Part shown: positions 1 through 9,649 of the stretch, one piece after another | Layout of the letters: every line of letters begins with the position of its first letter | How positions within the stretch are numbered: the stretch's first letter is position 1 | Assembly: GCA_048213135.1 (NCBI GenBank) | Contig: PS015169.1 | Span: forward strand, 54,872-79,140 | DNA: 24,269 nt | Source of the DNA: Reclinomonas americana ATCC 50394 | Lineage: Eukaryota > Jakobida > Jakobea > Jakobida | Direction: 5' to 3' | Position numbers and translations under genes: made by a program | Notes under the pieces: generated by a model | Databases searched by the model: none | Seen by the model: the letters and a program-made list of their open reading frames with translations, nothing else | Told to the model about the DNA's origin: nothing

Positions 1-3000
1 TTCACCGATACTCTGTCCAGCAATGGTGCCGACCATTTCGCCGGGGGTGATGATGGCCTTTTGGAAGCGCGTCTCAATCTCCTTTAGCAGCGTGTCGAAC
101 GAGTCGCGATCCAGTTTGTGTTCCTGCGCGACAAGAACAAGAATGAGTACTGCAACGATACAAAGGATGCGCTGCCAAATCACGCAACAGCAATCACGCG
201 CTTGGAGGCCAGCATGGAGCGCACGTAGATTTCGAACAGCAGCGTGGCATTGGAGCTCATTTCCACGTCCTCGATCTTGGTGACTGTCACGCGACTGCAC
301 AGCTCGCGCACCTGGTTGATAATGTACACCGGCTGCAGGTAGCTCTGCGTGTGCACCGAGATGCCGGCCTTGCGCTGCGCGTTGATAATCAGACGCTCAA
401 TGTTGACAGGCATCGGGGCCTTGCCGACACGGATGCGACCGAGGAAACGGCGATCGTCCAGCAGCTGCGCAGTCTCGGCCGCCAACTCTGCCAGTTGCGT
501 GGGGTCATTCAGCAGCTCCATGCGTACCTGCACGGAGAAAAGAAAGACAGTGAGCACCAAATCCCCCCACACGGAGACCAGAAATCGATGGAAAAGTACC
601 TCAGGCGCCAGGCACTTGCCAAAGTCGGGTCGCGGATTGTGCCCGTCGAGTTCGTATCGGTACCTCCGGTTGAATTGGCCTTCGTCCATACCGAACAGCA
701 CAATCGACACGTCCTCCAAGTGAATCGGATCCAGACCGTCCTCGCCGTACACAAACTGCAGAATGTTGCCGCCAGCGTCACGGACGGTGGCATCGTAGCG
801 CACTTGCACATCCTCCATGGCCTTGATGAGGCGGCGCTGAATGTAACCGGTCTCGGCGGTCTTGCACGCCGTATCAATGATACCCTCACGACCGCCCATG
901 GCGTGGAAGAAGAACTCGGCGGGCGTCAGGCCCTGCACGTACGAGTTGGCCACGAAGCCTTTCGACTCGGCCTCGTACACGTCCTGCTTGTAGTGCGGCA
1001 GGGTGCGGTTGCGGAAGTTGAAGGCGATACGCTTGCCCTCCACGTTCTGCTGTCCGACCGAGGCCACGACTTGGGCAATGTTGTTGATGTCGCCCTTGGA
1101 GCCGGCCGTGGCCATGGCTTTGAAGTTGTTGGAGCGGGAGAGGCGTTCAAGGGCGTGCTTGCCGGCTTGCTCGCGGGCTTCGTTGAGGGGCTGAAAAGGG
1201 GGAGGAGGGCGAGGGAGGGGGAAGGGGAAGGAGGTGGAGGGGGAGGGAAGGGGAAGGGGTGAGGGGGAAGGAGGAAGGGGGGAAGGAAAGGGGGGAAGGA
1301 AAGGGGGTAAGGAAGTAGGGAGGAAGGAAGGGAGAGAAAAGGAGAGAAGGAGAGAGTGAGTGAGTAATCGACGTACGGTAGAGTAAGAAGGGAGTGAATG
1401 CGAGTACATAGTAGAGGTCGTGATTGACANNNNNNNNNNNNNNNNNNNNNNNNNNNNNNNNNNNNNNNNNNNNNNNNNNNNNNNNNNNNNNNNNNNNNNN
1501 NNNNNNNNNNNNNNNNNNNNNNNNNNNNNNNNNNNNNNNNNNNNNNNNNNNNNNNNNNNNNNNNNNNNNNNNNNNNNNNNNNNNNNNNNNNNNNNNNNNN
1601 NNNNNNNNNNNNNNNNNNNNNNNNNNNNNNNNNNNNNNNNNNNNNNNNNNNNNNNNNNNNNNNNNNNNNNNNNNNNNNNNNNNNNNNNNNNNNNNNNNNN
1701 NNNNNNNNNNNNNNNNNNNNNNNNNNNNNNNNNNNNNNNNNNNNNNNNNNNNNNNNNNNNNNNNNNNNNNNNNNNNNNNNNNNNNNNNNNNNNNNNNNNN
1801 NNNNNNNNNNNNNNNNNNNNNNNNNNNNNNNNNNNNNNNNNNNNNNNNNNNNNNNNNNNNNNNNNNNNNACGGTGGCATCGTAGCGCACTTGCACACTCC
1901 CTCCAGTGGCCTTGATGGAGGGCGGCGCTGAATCGGTAACCGGTCGTCGGCGGTCTTGCACGCCGTATCAATGATACCCTCACGACCGCCCATGGCGTGG
2001 AAGAAGAACTCGGCGGGCGTCAGGCCCTGCACGTACGAGTTGGCCACGAAGCCTTTCGACTCGGCCTCGTACACGTCCTGCTTGTAGTGCGGCAGGGTGC
2101 GGTTGCGGAAGTTGAAGGCGATACGCTTGCCCTCCACGTTCTGCTGTCCGACCGAGGCCACGACTTGGGCAATGTTGTTGATGTCGCCCTTGGAGCCGGC
2201 CGTGGCCATGGCTTTGAAGTTGTTGGAGCGGGAGAGGCGTTCAAGGGCGTGCTTGCCGGCTTGCTCGCGGGCTTCGTTGAGGGGCTGAAAAGGGGGAAGG
2301 AGGGCGAGGGAGGGGGAAGGGGAAGGAGTGAGGGGGAGGGAAGGGGAAGGGGTGAGGGGGAAGGAGAAGGGGGAAGGAAAGGGGGAAGGAAAGGGGTAAG
2401 GAATAGGAGGAAGGAAGGGAGAGAAAAGGAGAGAAAGGAAGAGAGTGAGTGAGTAATCACGTACGGTAGAGTAAGAAGGGAGTGAATGCGAGTACATAGT
2501 AGAGGTCGTGATTGACAGCAACTGACGATGAGAGATAGCAGACGAGAGCATATGAATTAGAGAAAGCGACACCGCGTGCATGTAAGAAAGGCACATGTAA
2601 CGCACGCAGTACTGACAAGGACAGGTTGAGGAAGAAAGAGAGAGAGAAGCAATTTGACGAGTGCGTGTCATCATCTGCGACACCAGAAGAGCGGTGAACG
2701 CGAGTGCAAGGTAGATAAGGTCAAACGAGTGCGAAAGAGTATGGTAACAACCAAATCGGCACATGTGTGTTGACGACCACCTGAACATGAAATGGCGCAC
2801 GAAGCGCTAACAAATGAGAGAGAGAGGGAGGGGGGGGGGGGGGGGACAGAGACATAGAGAGACAGAGAGAAGAGGAGAGAGAAGGAGAGAGAAAACGTGT
2901 GTGTGTGCGTGTGTGCGTGTGCGTGCGTCAGAGAGAGAGCGAGAAGCCAAACGTGCTGAAGAGCGCAAAATACGTCGGCTTGATGGAAAGCGAGAGATGG

Positions 3001-6000
3001 ATAGCGAGAGAGAGAGAGAGAGAGAAAAAAACACATAAACAAGAAGATGTGCCAGCACAAGAGGAGGGTTACCAAAAGGAGGCTGCTCTCTCACTCCCTC
3101 CCGTGATCTCCCTCCCTCGCCTGCTCTTCACCCCCCACTCACCGCATTCACGAGTCGCTCAAACGACTCGAGCAGCGTCAAACCGGGCTTCGGTTCAAGC
3201 TGATGCCGCTTCAGGTTCTCAATGTGCTGCTTCACACGGTTGCGCGCCTCCTCGACAATCTCCTCGATACGCCGCTTCGTCTCATCGTCGGGCACACAAT
3301 CGCCAATGCCAATGGAGAATCCATTGTGCAGCAGCCAGTAGTTGACCACACGCTGGCAATCGCCGACGAGCTTGGCGCACACTGCCGGGCCGTACTCCAT
3401 GTAGGTGACGTGGATGAGTGAGCCGCCTGACGAACCCATGGTGTTCTTGCAGCAAATGCCCGCAATCAGTTGGCCTGCCACACAAAGGGAGAGAGTGAGG
3501 GAGATGCGCTCATGCAAAGAGACTGAGGCCATTTATACCTTGCTGAATAATGACATTGGTGTCACCGATCGAGGCGTCCGGGTCGATCACGTCGGGGTGC
3601 GATGCGTCGTCGGGATGACCCTTGGACTTGCGATTCACATTGACCGGCGGCAAGAACTACGAAGAGAGAAAGTTTAGTGGCAAGCAAGAGAGCGCATCCC
3701 TCAACACGACATCACCTGTGAAAACAGCTGCTTGCCGGTCCACAGTGGGCGCGGCTTGAGAATGGCGGGTGTCGGGATCTGTCCGTTCCAGTCGTCGACA
3801 TACATCAGGTTGTTCATGAACATGTCCTGGCGGCAACAACGGGCGTGGGTGAGTCGGGTGACCAGCCACCGTATCTCTCTCTTTCTAGTTATCCTCACCT
3901 TCTCAATAAACACATCGCGCACGGTCAGTTTGCGGCACGCCAGCAGACTGTCCTGCACAATGCCCATGACGGGACTGTTCGACTTGGGTGAAATCATGTT
4001 CTTCGGCACCATCATCTGCACATGGAGGGGTGGTGAGTGTGCGCGACACCACAATGACCCGGAAAAAGAAGCAAACCATTTCCATCAGCTCGGCCTTGGT
4101 GAGAAGGCTTTGCGGCGCGTGCAAGTTCATTTCGTCGCCGTCGAAATCGGCATTGTATGGACTGGTGACGGAGAGGTTGAGGCGGAATGTGGAGAACGGC
4201 ATGACTCGCACGCGGTGACCCATCATGGACATTTTGTGGAGGGTCGGCTGGCGGTTGAACAGCACAACGTCGTTGTCCTGCGGTAAAGGGGGTAAGAATG
4301 AGAAGGATGGGTAGGAGGAAAAGGGGGTAAGAAGGAGAAGGATGGGAGAGAAGGATGGGAGAGAAGGGAGAGAAGGAGAAGGGGAAGGATGGAAAGAAGG
4401 GGTAAAGGGGGAGAGAGAGTGTGACGGAGACGGAAGGCGGAAGAAGTGAAAGAATGTGCAACAGATGAGAGGAGGAAGAGAGAGGAACTGAGGAGAGGAG
4501 CAAAAATGACACAAACATTTCTCCGTTTCTGCTTTCAATTTCCTTTCTACACTTCTTCTTTTATTCTTCAACCCCACTGACTTTTCTTTCTTCGTTTCTC
4601 TCTCACACGCATCCTCTCGCTGCTTTTCTCAGTGTGCAAGAGAGAAAGAGTCACAAAAATGAAGACGGAGACGACAGCCAGAAGCACGAGAGTTCTGTGG
4701 AGTCTGACGGAGGAAAGGGAGTCGAACAGGAACACGACAATGGGGACGCATGAGAAGGACGAGATGCGTGGAGACTGAAGGAGAGAACAGAGGCCTCTAA
4801 GAGAGAGGCAATCGACAAGAGGCGCATTCAATCGACCTTCTCCAACAACCTTTCCCTATAAACCCACACCACGCAACTGCCAAATGCCTCTCCACAGTGT
4901 ACCCATACATCAGCGGCACGTTCGACGAGTAGCGCAGATCCTTGCGCATGCCGTCGTCGGTGATGACGTAGCGCGCGCCGGGGTGCACCTGCGGGCCGCG
5001 ATGCACGAGGTCCTGCAGACGACGAATGTTGTACTGCGTCACGACCTCGGGCACCGTCATGCGCAGCGCGACCTTGTCGGGCACACCGACTTGGTCGATC
5101 TCGATGTTGGGGTCGGCGGTGATGACAGAGCGCGCGGAGAAATTCACACGCTTGCCCATGAGGTTGCCACGAATGCGACCCTCCTTGCCCTTCAGGCGCT
5201 GTCGAATGGATTTGACAGGGCGGCCACCGCGCTTCTGCTTGGCACGCTCCAGTCCCTGCTGCTCATTGTCCATGTACGTGATGACGTGGAACTGCAGCAG
5301 CTGCTCCGTCTCCAGCAGCTGATGGGGTGGTGCTCCCGACTCCTCTTCGCGCCGCAGGTTGCGGTTGACAATGAGAATGTCGGAGAGCTTGAAGGTCAGG
5401 TCGTCTTCCGAGCGACCACCCGAGCCACCGGCCACCACCGACGGCCGGATGCTCGGCGGGGGGACGGGAAGCACGGCTGCATTTATATTTTGCTGTCAAA
5501 TGAATGCAGAGACGGATGACGGGAGAAACAAAAAAAAAACGCAACTGAGAATCATCCAGTCGGGACGAGCCTGGTCGGGGTTGAAGCCCATCATCTTGTA
5601 GGCCTCGTCGTCGACCTTGCTGAGGATTTCGTGGGCCACTTTTGGGCTCAGTCGTTCCTGTGGTGCACGACAGGAGAGGGTGAGGGAAAGGAGGAGAAGG
5701 GTGGGAGGGGAAAGAGGAGAAGGGTGGGAGGGGAAAGAGGAGAAGGGTGGGAGGGATAAGAGGAGAAGGGTGGCAGGAAAAAGAGGAGAAGGGTGGGAGG
5801 GCAAAGGGGAGGCAGGAAGAAGAGAGGAAGGGCGAGGGACTGAGAGAGAGTTGCCTTCGCTCCCCTTCCCTCTCCTATTTCACCCAGTTCACCCACCTTG
5901 GTGTGCCCACTTCCACCACCGCCGCTCTTGTACTCCACCCACAGATCCATCTTCATCTTGCGAATGTTGTGTGGGCGCTGGAAGCCACAGCCGCTGTTCT

Positions 6001-6807
6001 CCACCATGCTGGCATCAAAGTTGCCTTCGGCTTCGAGGCGCTTCCGCTCCTCTTGCTCCGCCGCCGTGTNNNNNNNNNNNNNNNNNNNNNNNNNNNNNNN
6101 NNNNNNNNNNNNNNNNNNNNNNNNNNNNNNNNNNNNNNNNNNNNNNNNNNNNNNNNNNNNNNNNNNNNNNNNNNNNNNNNNNNNNNNNNNNNNNNNNNNN
6201 NNNNNNNNNNNNNNNNNNNNNNNNNNNNNNNNNNNNNNNNNNNNNNNNNNNNNNNNNNNNNNNNGGAGAGAGAGAGAGAGTGTGTGTGTGTGTGTTTCAT
6301 TACTGCTCGCGAGCATCTCTCATGGTTGTCACAAGCCTCGTTCTCTCGTGCACCACGAACATGCTCTCACGTGCATTCACAACACAAACTCTGTAATTGT
6401 CGCTCTGCGTGTGCAGGTACGTGCGTGAGACAATGAGCGTGTGAATGAGTATTGTTGTCTGTCGCACTTACACCTGCACATGCAGCTGTCTCTTGCAACA
6501 CGTTCTCTCATGCAGTCACAGCGCACACCCTCACACTGACTGTGCGTGTGAATGCGCGAGAGACTGAGTGTGTGCATGCGTGTTGTCTCCAATCACGCAT
6601 TCCCCACATCTCATGCATGCATTCTCTGGCACCTGCTGTCTCTTGCTCTCTCTCTCACACACACTCACACTCACTCTCTCACACACTCTCTCCACTCAGT
6701 GACATGCACTGCTAATACGCAACAATCTGCTTGGGGCTGAGCACACCAAACTGGATTCGCCCAATGGCCTTCAACTCGGCCGTCGATCCATGCAAGTACT
6801 CGGTCAT
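1..6807 (-). CDS. RPB1: RNA polymerase II largest subunit RPB1, multi-exon, 3' partial
   Basis: Nuclear catalytic subunit that synthesises mRNA. Exons in gene order (high to low): 6724-6807; 5897-6069 (5' side lost in the N gap); 5546-5657; 4878-5476; 4077-4277; 3899-4015; 3716-3826; 3539-3656; 3143-3474; 600-1190 (partly duplicated at 1870-2284); 189-527; 1-123. Phases chain without a frameshift from 6069 down to the edge. Visible landmarks are [43 protein letters not shown], the Mg-binding [32 protein letters not shown], the bridge helix [16 protein letters not shown] and [14 protein letters not shown]. The [11 protein letters not shown] stretch and overall spacing fit RPB1 rather than the Pol I or Pol III subunits. 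The window stops just before the trigger loop, so the CTD cannot be judged. The start is taken at 6807 because MTEYLHGS runs straight into the conserved RIQFGVLSP. The next gene on this strand ends 1.97 kb upstream. Confidence 0.97.
600..1190 (-). CDS. RPB1: RPB1 exon with funnel and bridge helix
   Basis: This 197-codon exon, phase 0 at both ends, runs from [14 protein letters not shown] to FGKCLAPE. It contains the bridge helix region [16 protein letters not shown] followed by [17 protein letters not shown], the element that moves with the DNA-RNA hybrid at each addition step. The part at 784-1190 is repeated at 1870-2284 beyond the N gap. This copy is intact, so it is taken as the true exon. 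Confidence 0.95.
784..1429. repeat. first copy of a false duplication at a contig end
   Basis: Positions 784-1429 match 1870-2517 base for base apart from scattered single-base insertions, deletions and run-length differences. This copy stops at the N run. The differences close to 1429 (for example aatcgacgtacgg here against aatcacgtacgg in the other copy) are of the read-end kind. See the finding on the assembly overlap. Confidence 0.9.
1430..1869. other. assembly gap (440 N)
   Basis: Run of N. Both flanks carry the same sequence, ending on the left at the word gtgattgaca, which also occurs at 2508-2517. The gap is therefore probably not real: the two contigs overlap by about 650 bp. Confidence 0.95.
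1870..2517. repeat. second copy of RPB1 exon/intron segment (assembly duplicate)
   Basis: Repeats 784-1429, including RPB1 codons from [10 protein letters not shown] down to RYDAT on the minus strand (1870-2284) and the purine-rich start of the intron. The first 85 bases after the gap contain several extra single bases that break the frame (for example cacactccctccagtggcc against cacatcctccatggcc). That is typical of low-quality read ends. It should not be annotated as a second gene or exon. The intron-side part (2285-2517) is probably the better version of that stretch. Confidence 0.9.
2285..3142 (-). other. RPB1 intron, purine-rich and microsatellite-rich
   Basis: Intron between LVNA (exon 3143-3474, donor GTGAGT) and PLNEAREQ (acceptor TTTTCAG). 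On the plus strand 2285-2455 is almost pure purine. At 2814-2940 lie a G run (2829-2845), GA repeats and a TG/CG repeat, and at 3007-3030 another GA run. No coding sequence was recognised in it. Confidence 0.85.
4077..4277 (-). CDS. RPB1: RPB1 catalytic exon ([10 protein letters not shown])
   Basis: This 67-codon exon begins [18 protein letters not shown] and carries [10 protein letters not shown]. The three aspartates of DFDGD coordinate the catalytic magnesium in all multisubunit RNA polymerases. It is in phase 0 at both ends. The upstream junction joins HLA to DNDV, aligning without a gap to the family's HxxDGDIV. The donor on that side (4877) is GTTGCGT. The downstream donor is GTTTGC (4076). 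Confidence 0.96.
4278..4877 (-). other. RPB1 intron, 600 bp
   Basis: Bounded by donor GTTGCGT (plus-strand end 4877) and acceptor TTTACCGCAG. Positions 4290-4440 are a degenerate GGATGG/GGAGAA purine tract on the plus strand, hence a polypyrimidine tract on the transcribed-sense strand. No other gene was seen in it. Confidence 0.88.
5686..5805. repeat. 23-bp minisatellite in an RPB1 intron
   Basis: About five tandem copies of a 23-bp unit, rgaggagaagggtgggaggg plus a short variable AAA/ATA spacer. It occupies half of the 239-bp intron 5658-5896. The plus strand is nearly all purine. Confidence 0.9.
6070..6264. other. assembly gap (195 N) hiding RPB1 N-terminal exons
   Basis: The left flank is RPB1 exon sequence still open at [14 protein letters not shown]. 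The right flank is simple repeat belonging to intron 1. From family length, roughly 130 residues are missing between SPKQI and this exon. That is more than 195 bases can hold, so the gap size is an underestimate or a placeholder. Confidence 0.9.
6265..6723 (-). other. RPB1 intron 1 remnant, GA/GT/CT-rich
   Basis: Between the N gap and exon 1. It contains GA then GT dinucleotide runs at 6265-6296 and CA/CT-rich DNA at 6640-6700. I looked on the minus strand for the missing RPB1 clamp and zinc-site exons and did not see them here. Confidence 0.7.
6724..6807 (-). CDS. RPB1: RPB1 exon 1 (start exon, 28 codons)
   Basis: Too short to stand out by length but recognisable. It encodes [17 protein letters not shown] followed by [11 protein letters not shown], matching the conserved RPB1 start, where (V/I)QFGVLSP precedes the clamp. 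It ends in phase 0 at a GTTGCGT donor (6717-6723). The next expected protein segment (GGLMDPRQG and the CxxC...CxGHFGH zinc site of the family) is not found anywhere between here and 6265, so it must lie in the N gap 6070-6264. Confidence 0.93.
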
Positions 6808-7242
6808 TGCAACTCACTCGCTCACTCACTCAACGAGAGAGACACAAAGAGAGAGAAAGAAGGAGAGAACGCGCGCGCGTGTGACAAGTGAGATGTCACT
6901 GCAAGCACTCACTCACTCACAGCTGCGTGTGCGTGTGTGTGTCTGCGCGTGTGCGACTCTCAGGCACACAAAGGGAGGGAGTGTGTGTGTGTGTATGTGT
7001 GGAAATGTGGTCGAAGTGAAATTGGAACGGCCGAGCGTGTGGTCTTCGCTCGCCGACTGAAATCACAAAAAAACTGAGTGTGCATTGATTGGTCAGACTG
7101 TGGAAATAAGAATCTGTCCCGCCGCATTGTCGGCTGCAGTGTGCGTGCGTTAGATGGCCAATTGGGTGATAATGAGTTTGTGTTGAGCTGAACACAATTG
7201 TTTGCGTGTGAGAATCGCTCGCAATCGGCAATTTCACGGCCA
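6808..7242. other. 5' flank of RPB1, no gene seen
   Basis: Upstream of the RPB1 ATG. It holds TCAC/GAGA-type repeats (6820-6870), CG/GT-rich repeats (6868-6990) and AT-richer DNA from 7050. No convincing TATA box, tRNA or coding exon was recognised. The RPB1 promoter and 5' UTR are presumably here. Confidence 0.6.
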
Positions 7243-7262
7243 ATTCGAATTCGAATTCGAAT
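7243..7262. repeat. 20-bp perfect palindrome (ATTCGAAT units)
   Basis: attcgaattcgaattcgaat reads the same on both strands. It lies immediately outside the left arm of the long inverted repeat and may mark its edge. Confidence 0.9.
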
Positions 7263-7267
7263 AAACA

Positions 7268-7437
7268 CAACAACAACTTTACTAATCCAAACAGCAGCAG
7301 CTGCATGATGATCACCATCTTGAGTGAGCACCAGAAACTCAGACATCACGTGAACACTGAGAGAAAGTCGAGATGGCTAATGCTGGCGTTTCTGCAAGAG
7401 AAACCACGGCTTATGACAAGCATGGATTTGACGCCAA
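7268..7437 (+). repeat. left arm of long inverted repeat element
   Basis: About 170 bp, matching the reverse complement of 7907-8086 with only a few differences: a T/C substitution in the small shared reading frame and a small difference around the CAGCAGCAG/CAGCAACAC stretch. From CAACAACAACTTTACTAATC at the outer end to GACGCCAA at the inner end the match is continuous. The centre (7438-7906) is single-copy. The arrangement suits a foldback or terminal-inverted-repeat mobile element. No transposase was recognised, so the class is unknown. Confidence 0.9.
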
Positions 7438-7552
7438 ATTCCAAAAAGGAAGCAAGAAAGATAGCAAAGTGTTGGTATCAGAACACATAGAGAAAACCAA
7501 CAAAGCCAGGCAACGTGCAAGTAAGTCCGGGAAGGAACTGAGATGCGTTTGA
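7373..7552 (+). CDS. small ORF starting in the left arm, 59 aa, function unknown
   Basis: ATG to TGA, protein beginning MANAGVSARETTAYDKHGFD and continuing with a lysine-rich hydrophilic stretch (KFQKGSKKDSK...). It is not recognised as a known family. A strong splice-donor-like GCAAGTAAGT lies near its end (7528-7537), so it could be a first exon. The same 21 residues begin an ORF in the opposite arm, and the single substitution between arms inside the frame is synonymous here (TCT/TCC) but not in the alternative overlapping frame. Coding status is unproven. Confidence 0.35.
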   Translation: MANAGVSARETTAYDKHGFDAKFQKGSKKDSKVLVSEHIEKTNKARQRASKSGKELRCV

Positions 7553-7878
7553 GAGGTTGTTGTTGGTGATGGTGTTGTTGTTGTTGCTCACGGAAGTTGT
7601 CACTGCCGTCTGTTGATTCTGGCAACGGCACCGCAATGCGCCGACCAGATGTAATGGTCGTGGCGAGCGGCACAGCTGCACAGTTTCGACAGCAAGCGAT
7701 CCGTGTAAACACATCGGAAGTCATCGACGTCGATACGTACTGCAACGGAGGCAGCTGGTCGCTGCATACGCATCGCAGGGTACCACTCTATAAAGTAAAG
7801 GCTCCGTTTATCCAGGCAATGCATCCTTCAACCACACAACGAAATGATGACACCTCCACTGTTTTTGCCTTGCCTGCT

Positions 7879-7971
7879 TCATGGATCCGGACCCGGCGGT
7901 GCTTTGTTGGCGTCAAATCCATGCTTGTCATAAGCCGTGGTTTCTCTTGCGGAAACGCCAGCATTAGCCAT
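7879..7971 (-). CDS. mirrored small ORF in the right arm, 30 aa
   Basis: Begins with the same MANAGVSARETTAYDKHGFD as the ORF in the left arm, then diverges at the arm's inner boundary to ANKAPPGPDP and stops. It may be a truncated copy created when the inverted repeat formed. Coding status is unproven. Confidence 0.25.
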   Translation of the reverse strand: MANAGVSARETTAYDKHGFDANKAPPGPDP

Positions 7972-8086
7972 CTCGACTTTCTCTCAGTGTTCACGTGATG
8001 TCTGAGTTTCTGGTGCTCACTCAAGATGGTGATCATGATGCAGCTGTGTTGCTGTTTGGATTAGTAAAGTTGTTGTTGTTGTTGTT
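7907..8086 (-). repeat. right arm of long inverted repeat element
   Basis: Mirror of 7268-7437. The outer end runs into a GTT repeat and then the N gap at 8093, so the full extent of the arm and any target-site duplication cannot be seen. Confidence 0.9.
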
Positions 8087-8092
8087 GCCTGG

Positions 8093-8249
8093 NNNNNNNN
8101 NNNNNNNNNNNNNNNNNNNNNNNNNNNNNNNNNNNNNNNNNNNNNNNNNNNNNNNNNNNNNNNNNNNNNNNNNNNNNNNNNNNNNNNNNNNNNNNNNNNN
8201 NNNNNNNNNNNNNNNNNNNNNNNNNNNNNNNNNNNNNNNNNNNNNNNNN
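8093..8249. other. assembly gap (157 N)
   Basis: Run of N directly beside the right arm of the inverted repeat. Unlike the first gap, the flanks share no sequence. Cloning or sequencing through the palindrome is a likely cause. Confidence 0.9.
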
Positions 8250-8777
8250 CTTATGGCCTTTTCCCGAATTCGATGTGCCGTGTACGATCGCAGAAAACGC
8301 TATGCGTCTCAATGCAAGTGCGTCAAATCCACTGGTCAACCACGCTTATGCGGTGAAGATCGCAGTTCTCGACTTTGTTCGGAGCTCCGAGAGCGAACAC
8401 ACACACACAAGGAACCTGCTGCTGCCTCATGATTGGATACGGTTGAACTTGGTCATCAAGACAGCTGCTGCTTGCTTGGAATGAGTCGCTGTCACGGCAT
8501 TATATCCCCGAAAGAGTCGCAGTTGACCAAGTGTACTTCACGTTTCTTCCAGAGGAACAGCAGTCACAACAAACGCTCTTTGTGAATACAAACAAGAGAA
8601 GAACGGACAGATACAATTGGATTACGATTGTGACTGCTCCGTTCTTCTCTTCCAGAAACCTCAGTATACTAAACAGTAACTATCACCATACAATAAACAC
8701 CAATGAAGCTTTCGAGGGTGATGGACGAAACAAGAAGCGGAGAATAGAATCAAGAGAACGTGGCCATCTGCCTACAG
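8250..8777. other. 3' flank of the EGF/propeller gene, no gene seen
   Basis: AT-richer DNA between the N gap and the stop codon of the next gene. Apart from the hairpin at 8595-8650 no feature was recognised. Short open frames here have no recognisable similarity. Confidence 0.6.
8595..8650. repeat. hairpin-forming inverted repeat
   Basis: agagaagaacgga (8595-8607) pairs perfectly with tccgttcttctct (8638-8650). With one bulge and a mismatch the stem continues through cagatacaat / attgtgactg to a 9-base loop, about 23 pairs in all. It lies about 130 bp beyond the stop codon of the minus-strand gene, so it may sit in its 3' UTR. Confidence 0.75.
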
Positions 8778-9649
8778 CTAGAGCAAAGAGCATATGCCGA
8801 GATCAAAAGTGTAAAGCTGACCGCCACCCACAGCAGCCGCCAGCATGGCACCGTCGCTGCTGGAAGCCAACGCAGTCCACGCGCGATTGGAATCACGAGA
8901 AGTCCAAGTCACACCAGAGTCAGTGGAGGTGTATACATTGTCGCCATTCGCCACCGCCATCAGGTTGGTGCCGTCGCTGCTCGAGGCCACTGACGTCCAC
9001 TGGCGAGTGGCTTCGCGAGCTGTCCAAGTCACGCCAGAGTCAGTGGAGGTGTAGATCTGAATAGAACCGCCAGCAGCTACCAGATTGGTGCCGTCACTGC
9101 TGGAAGCGACCGTCAACCAGTTACGATTGGAATCACGCGGAGTCCAAGTCACGCCAGAGTCAGTGGAAGTGTAGATCTGCCCATTCTGCTCAACAGCCAC
9201 CAGCTTGGTGCCGTCGCTGCTCGATGCCACAGATCGCCAGTGCCGATTAGAATCACGAGCGGTCCACGTCACGCCAGAGTCAGTGGACGTGTAGATCTGA
9301 TCTGGATTCACCACGGCCACCAGCTTGGTGCCGTCGCTGCTGGAGGCAACTGATGTCCACTGGCGATTGGATTCACGTGCAGTCCATGTCACACCAGAGT
9401 CGACGGACGTGTAGATCAGACCAGGGTTCACCACAGCTGCCAGCTTGGCGCCGTCACCGCTCGAGGCTACCGCTGTCCATTGGCGACTGGTCTCGCGAGC
9501 GGTCCACGTCACGCCAGAATCAATAGAGGTATAAATGTTACCAGGGTTCACCACGGCTGCCAGCTTGGTGAAGTCACTGCTTGAGGCCACAGATCGCCAG
9601 TTGCGACTGACCTCACGAGTACTGGAAGGGCGAGCAATGCATGACAACC
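8778..9649 (-). repeat. Asp-box array 3: seven units, terminal exon
   Basis: Seven units (NWRSV, QWTAV, QWTSV, HWRSV, NWLTV, QWTSV, AWTAL starts), six Asp boxes, last unit GGGQLYTFDLGIC then SLL and TAG. The exon acceptor is taken as GTACAAG at 9650, which keeps phase 1 and gives CTG-LSCIARPSSTREVSRNW. The nearer CCAG acceptor would break the frame. The stop falls where arrays 1 and 2 continue into CSVC-type EGF modules. Confidence 0.88.

Noticed and set aside
192-197. GTGATT as the donor of the last visible RPB1 intron
   Set aside because: It would delete three residues (VIA) that align without a gap to the conserved family sequence. The GTTGCGT nine bases further on restores them and fits the recurrent donor.
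180-1961. 593-codon minus-strand frame running through the first N gap
   Set aside because: It joins real RPB1 exons through introns, a polypyrimidine intron start, N bases and the duplicated contig end. It is not one exon.
1870-2284. Genuine tandem duplication or pseudogene of an RPB1 exon
   Set aside because: The copy abuts a gap, ends where the other copy begins to match, and shows read-end type errors. An unmerged overlap explains all of it.
2671-3094. Overlapping minus-strand frames rich in Ser/Leu near the G run
   Set aside because: They are translations of GA/GT simple repeats inside an RPB1 intron.
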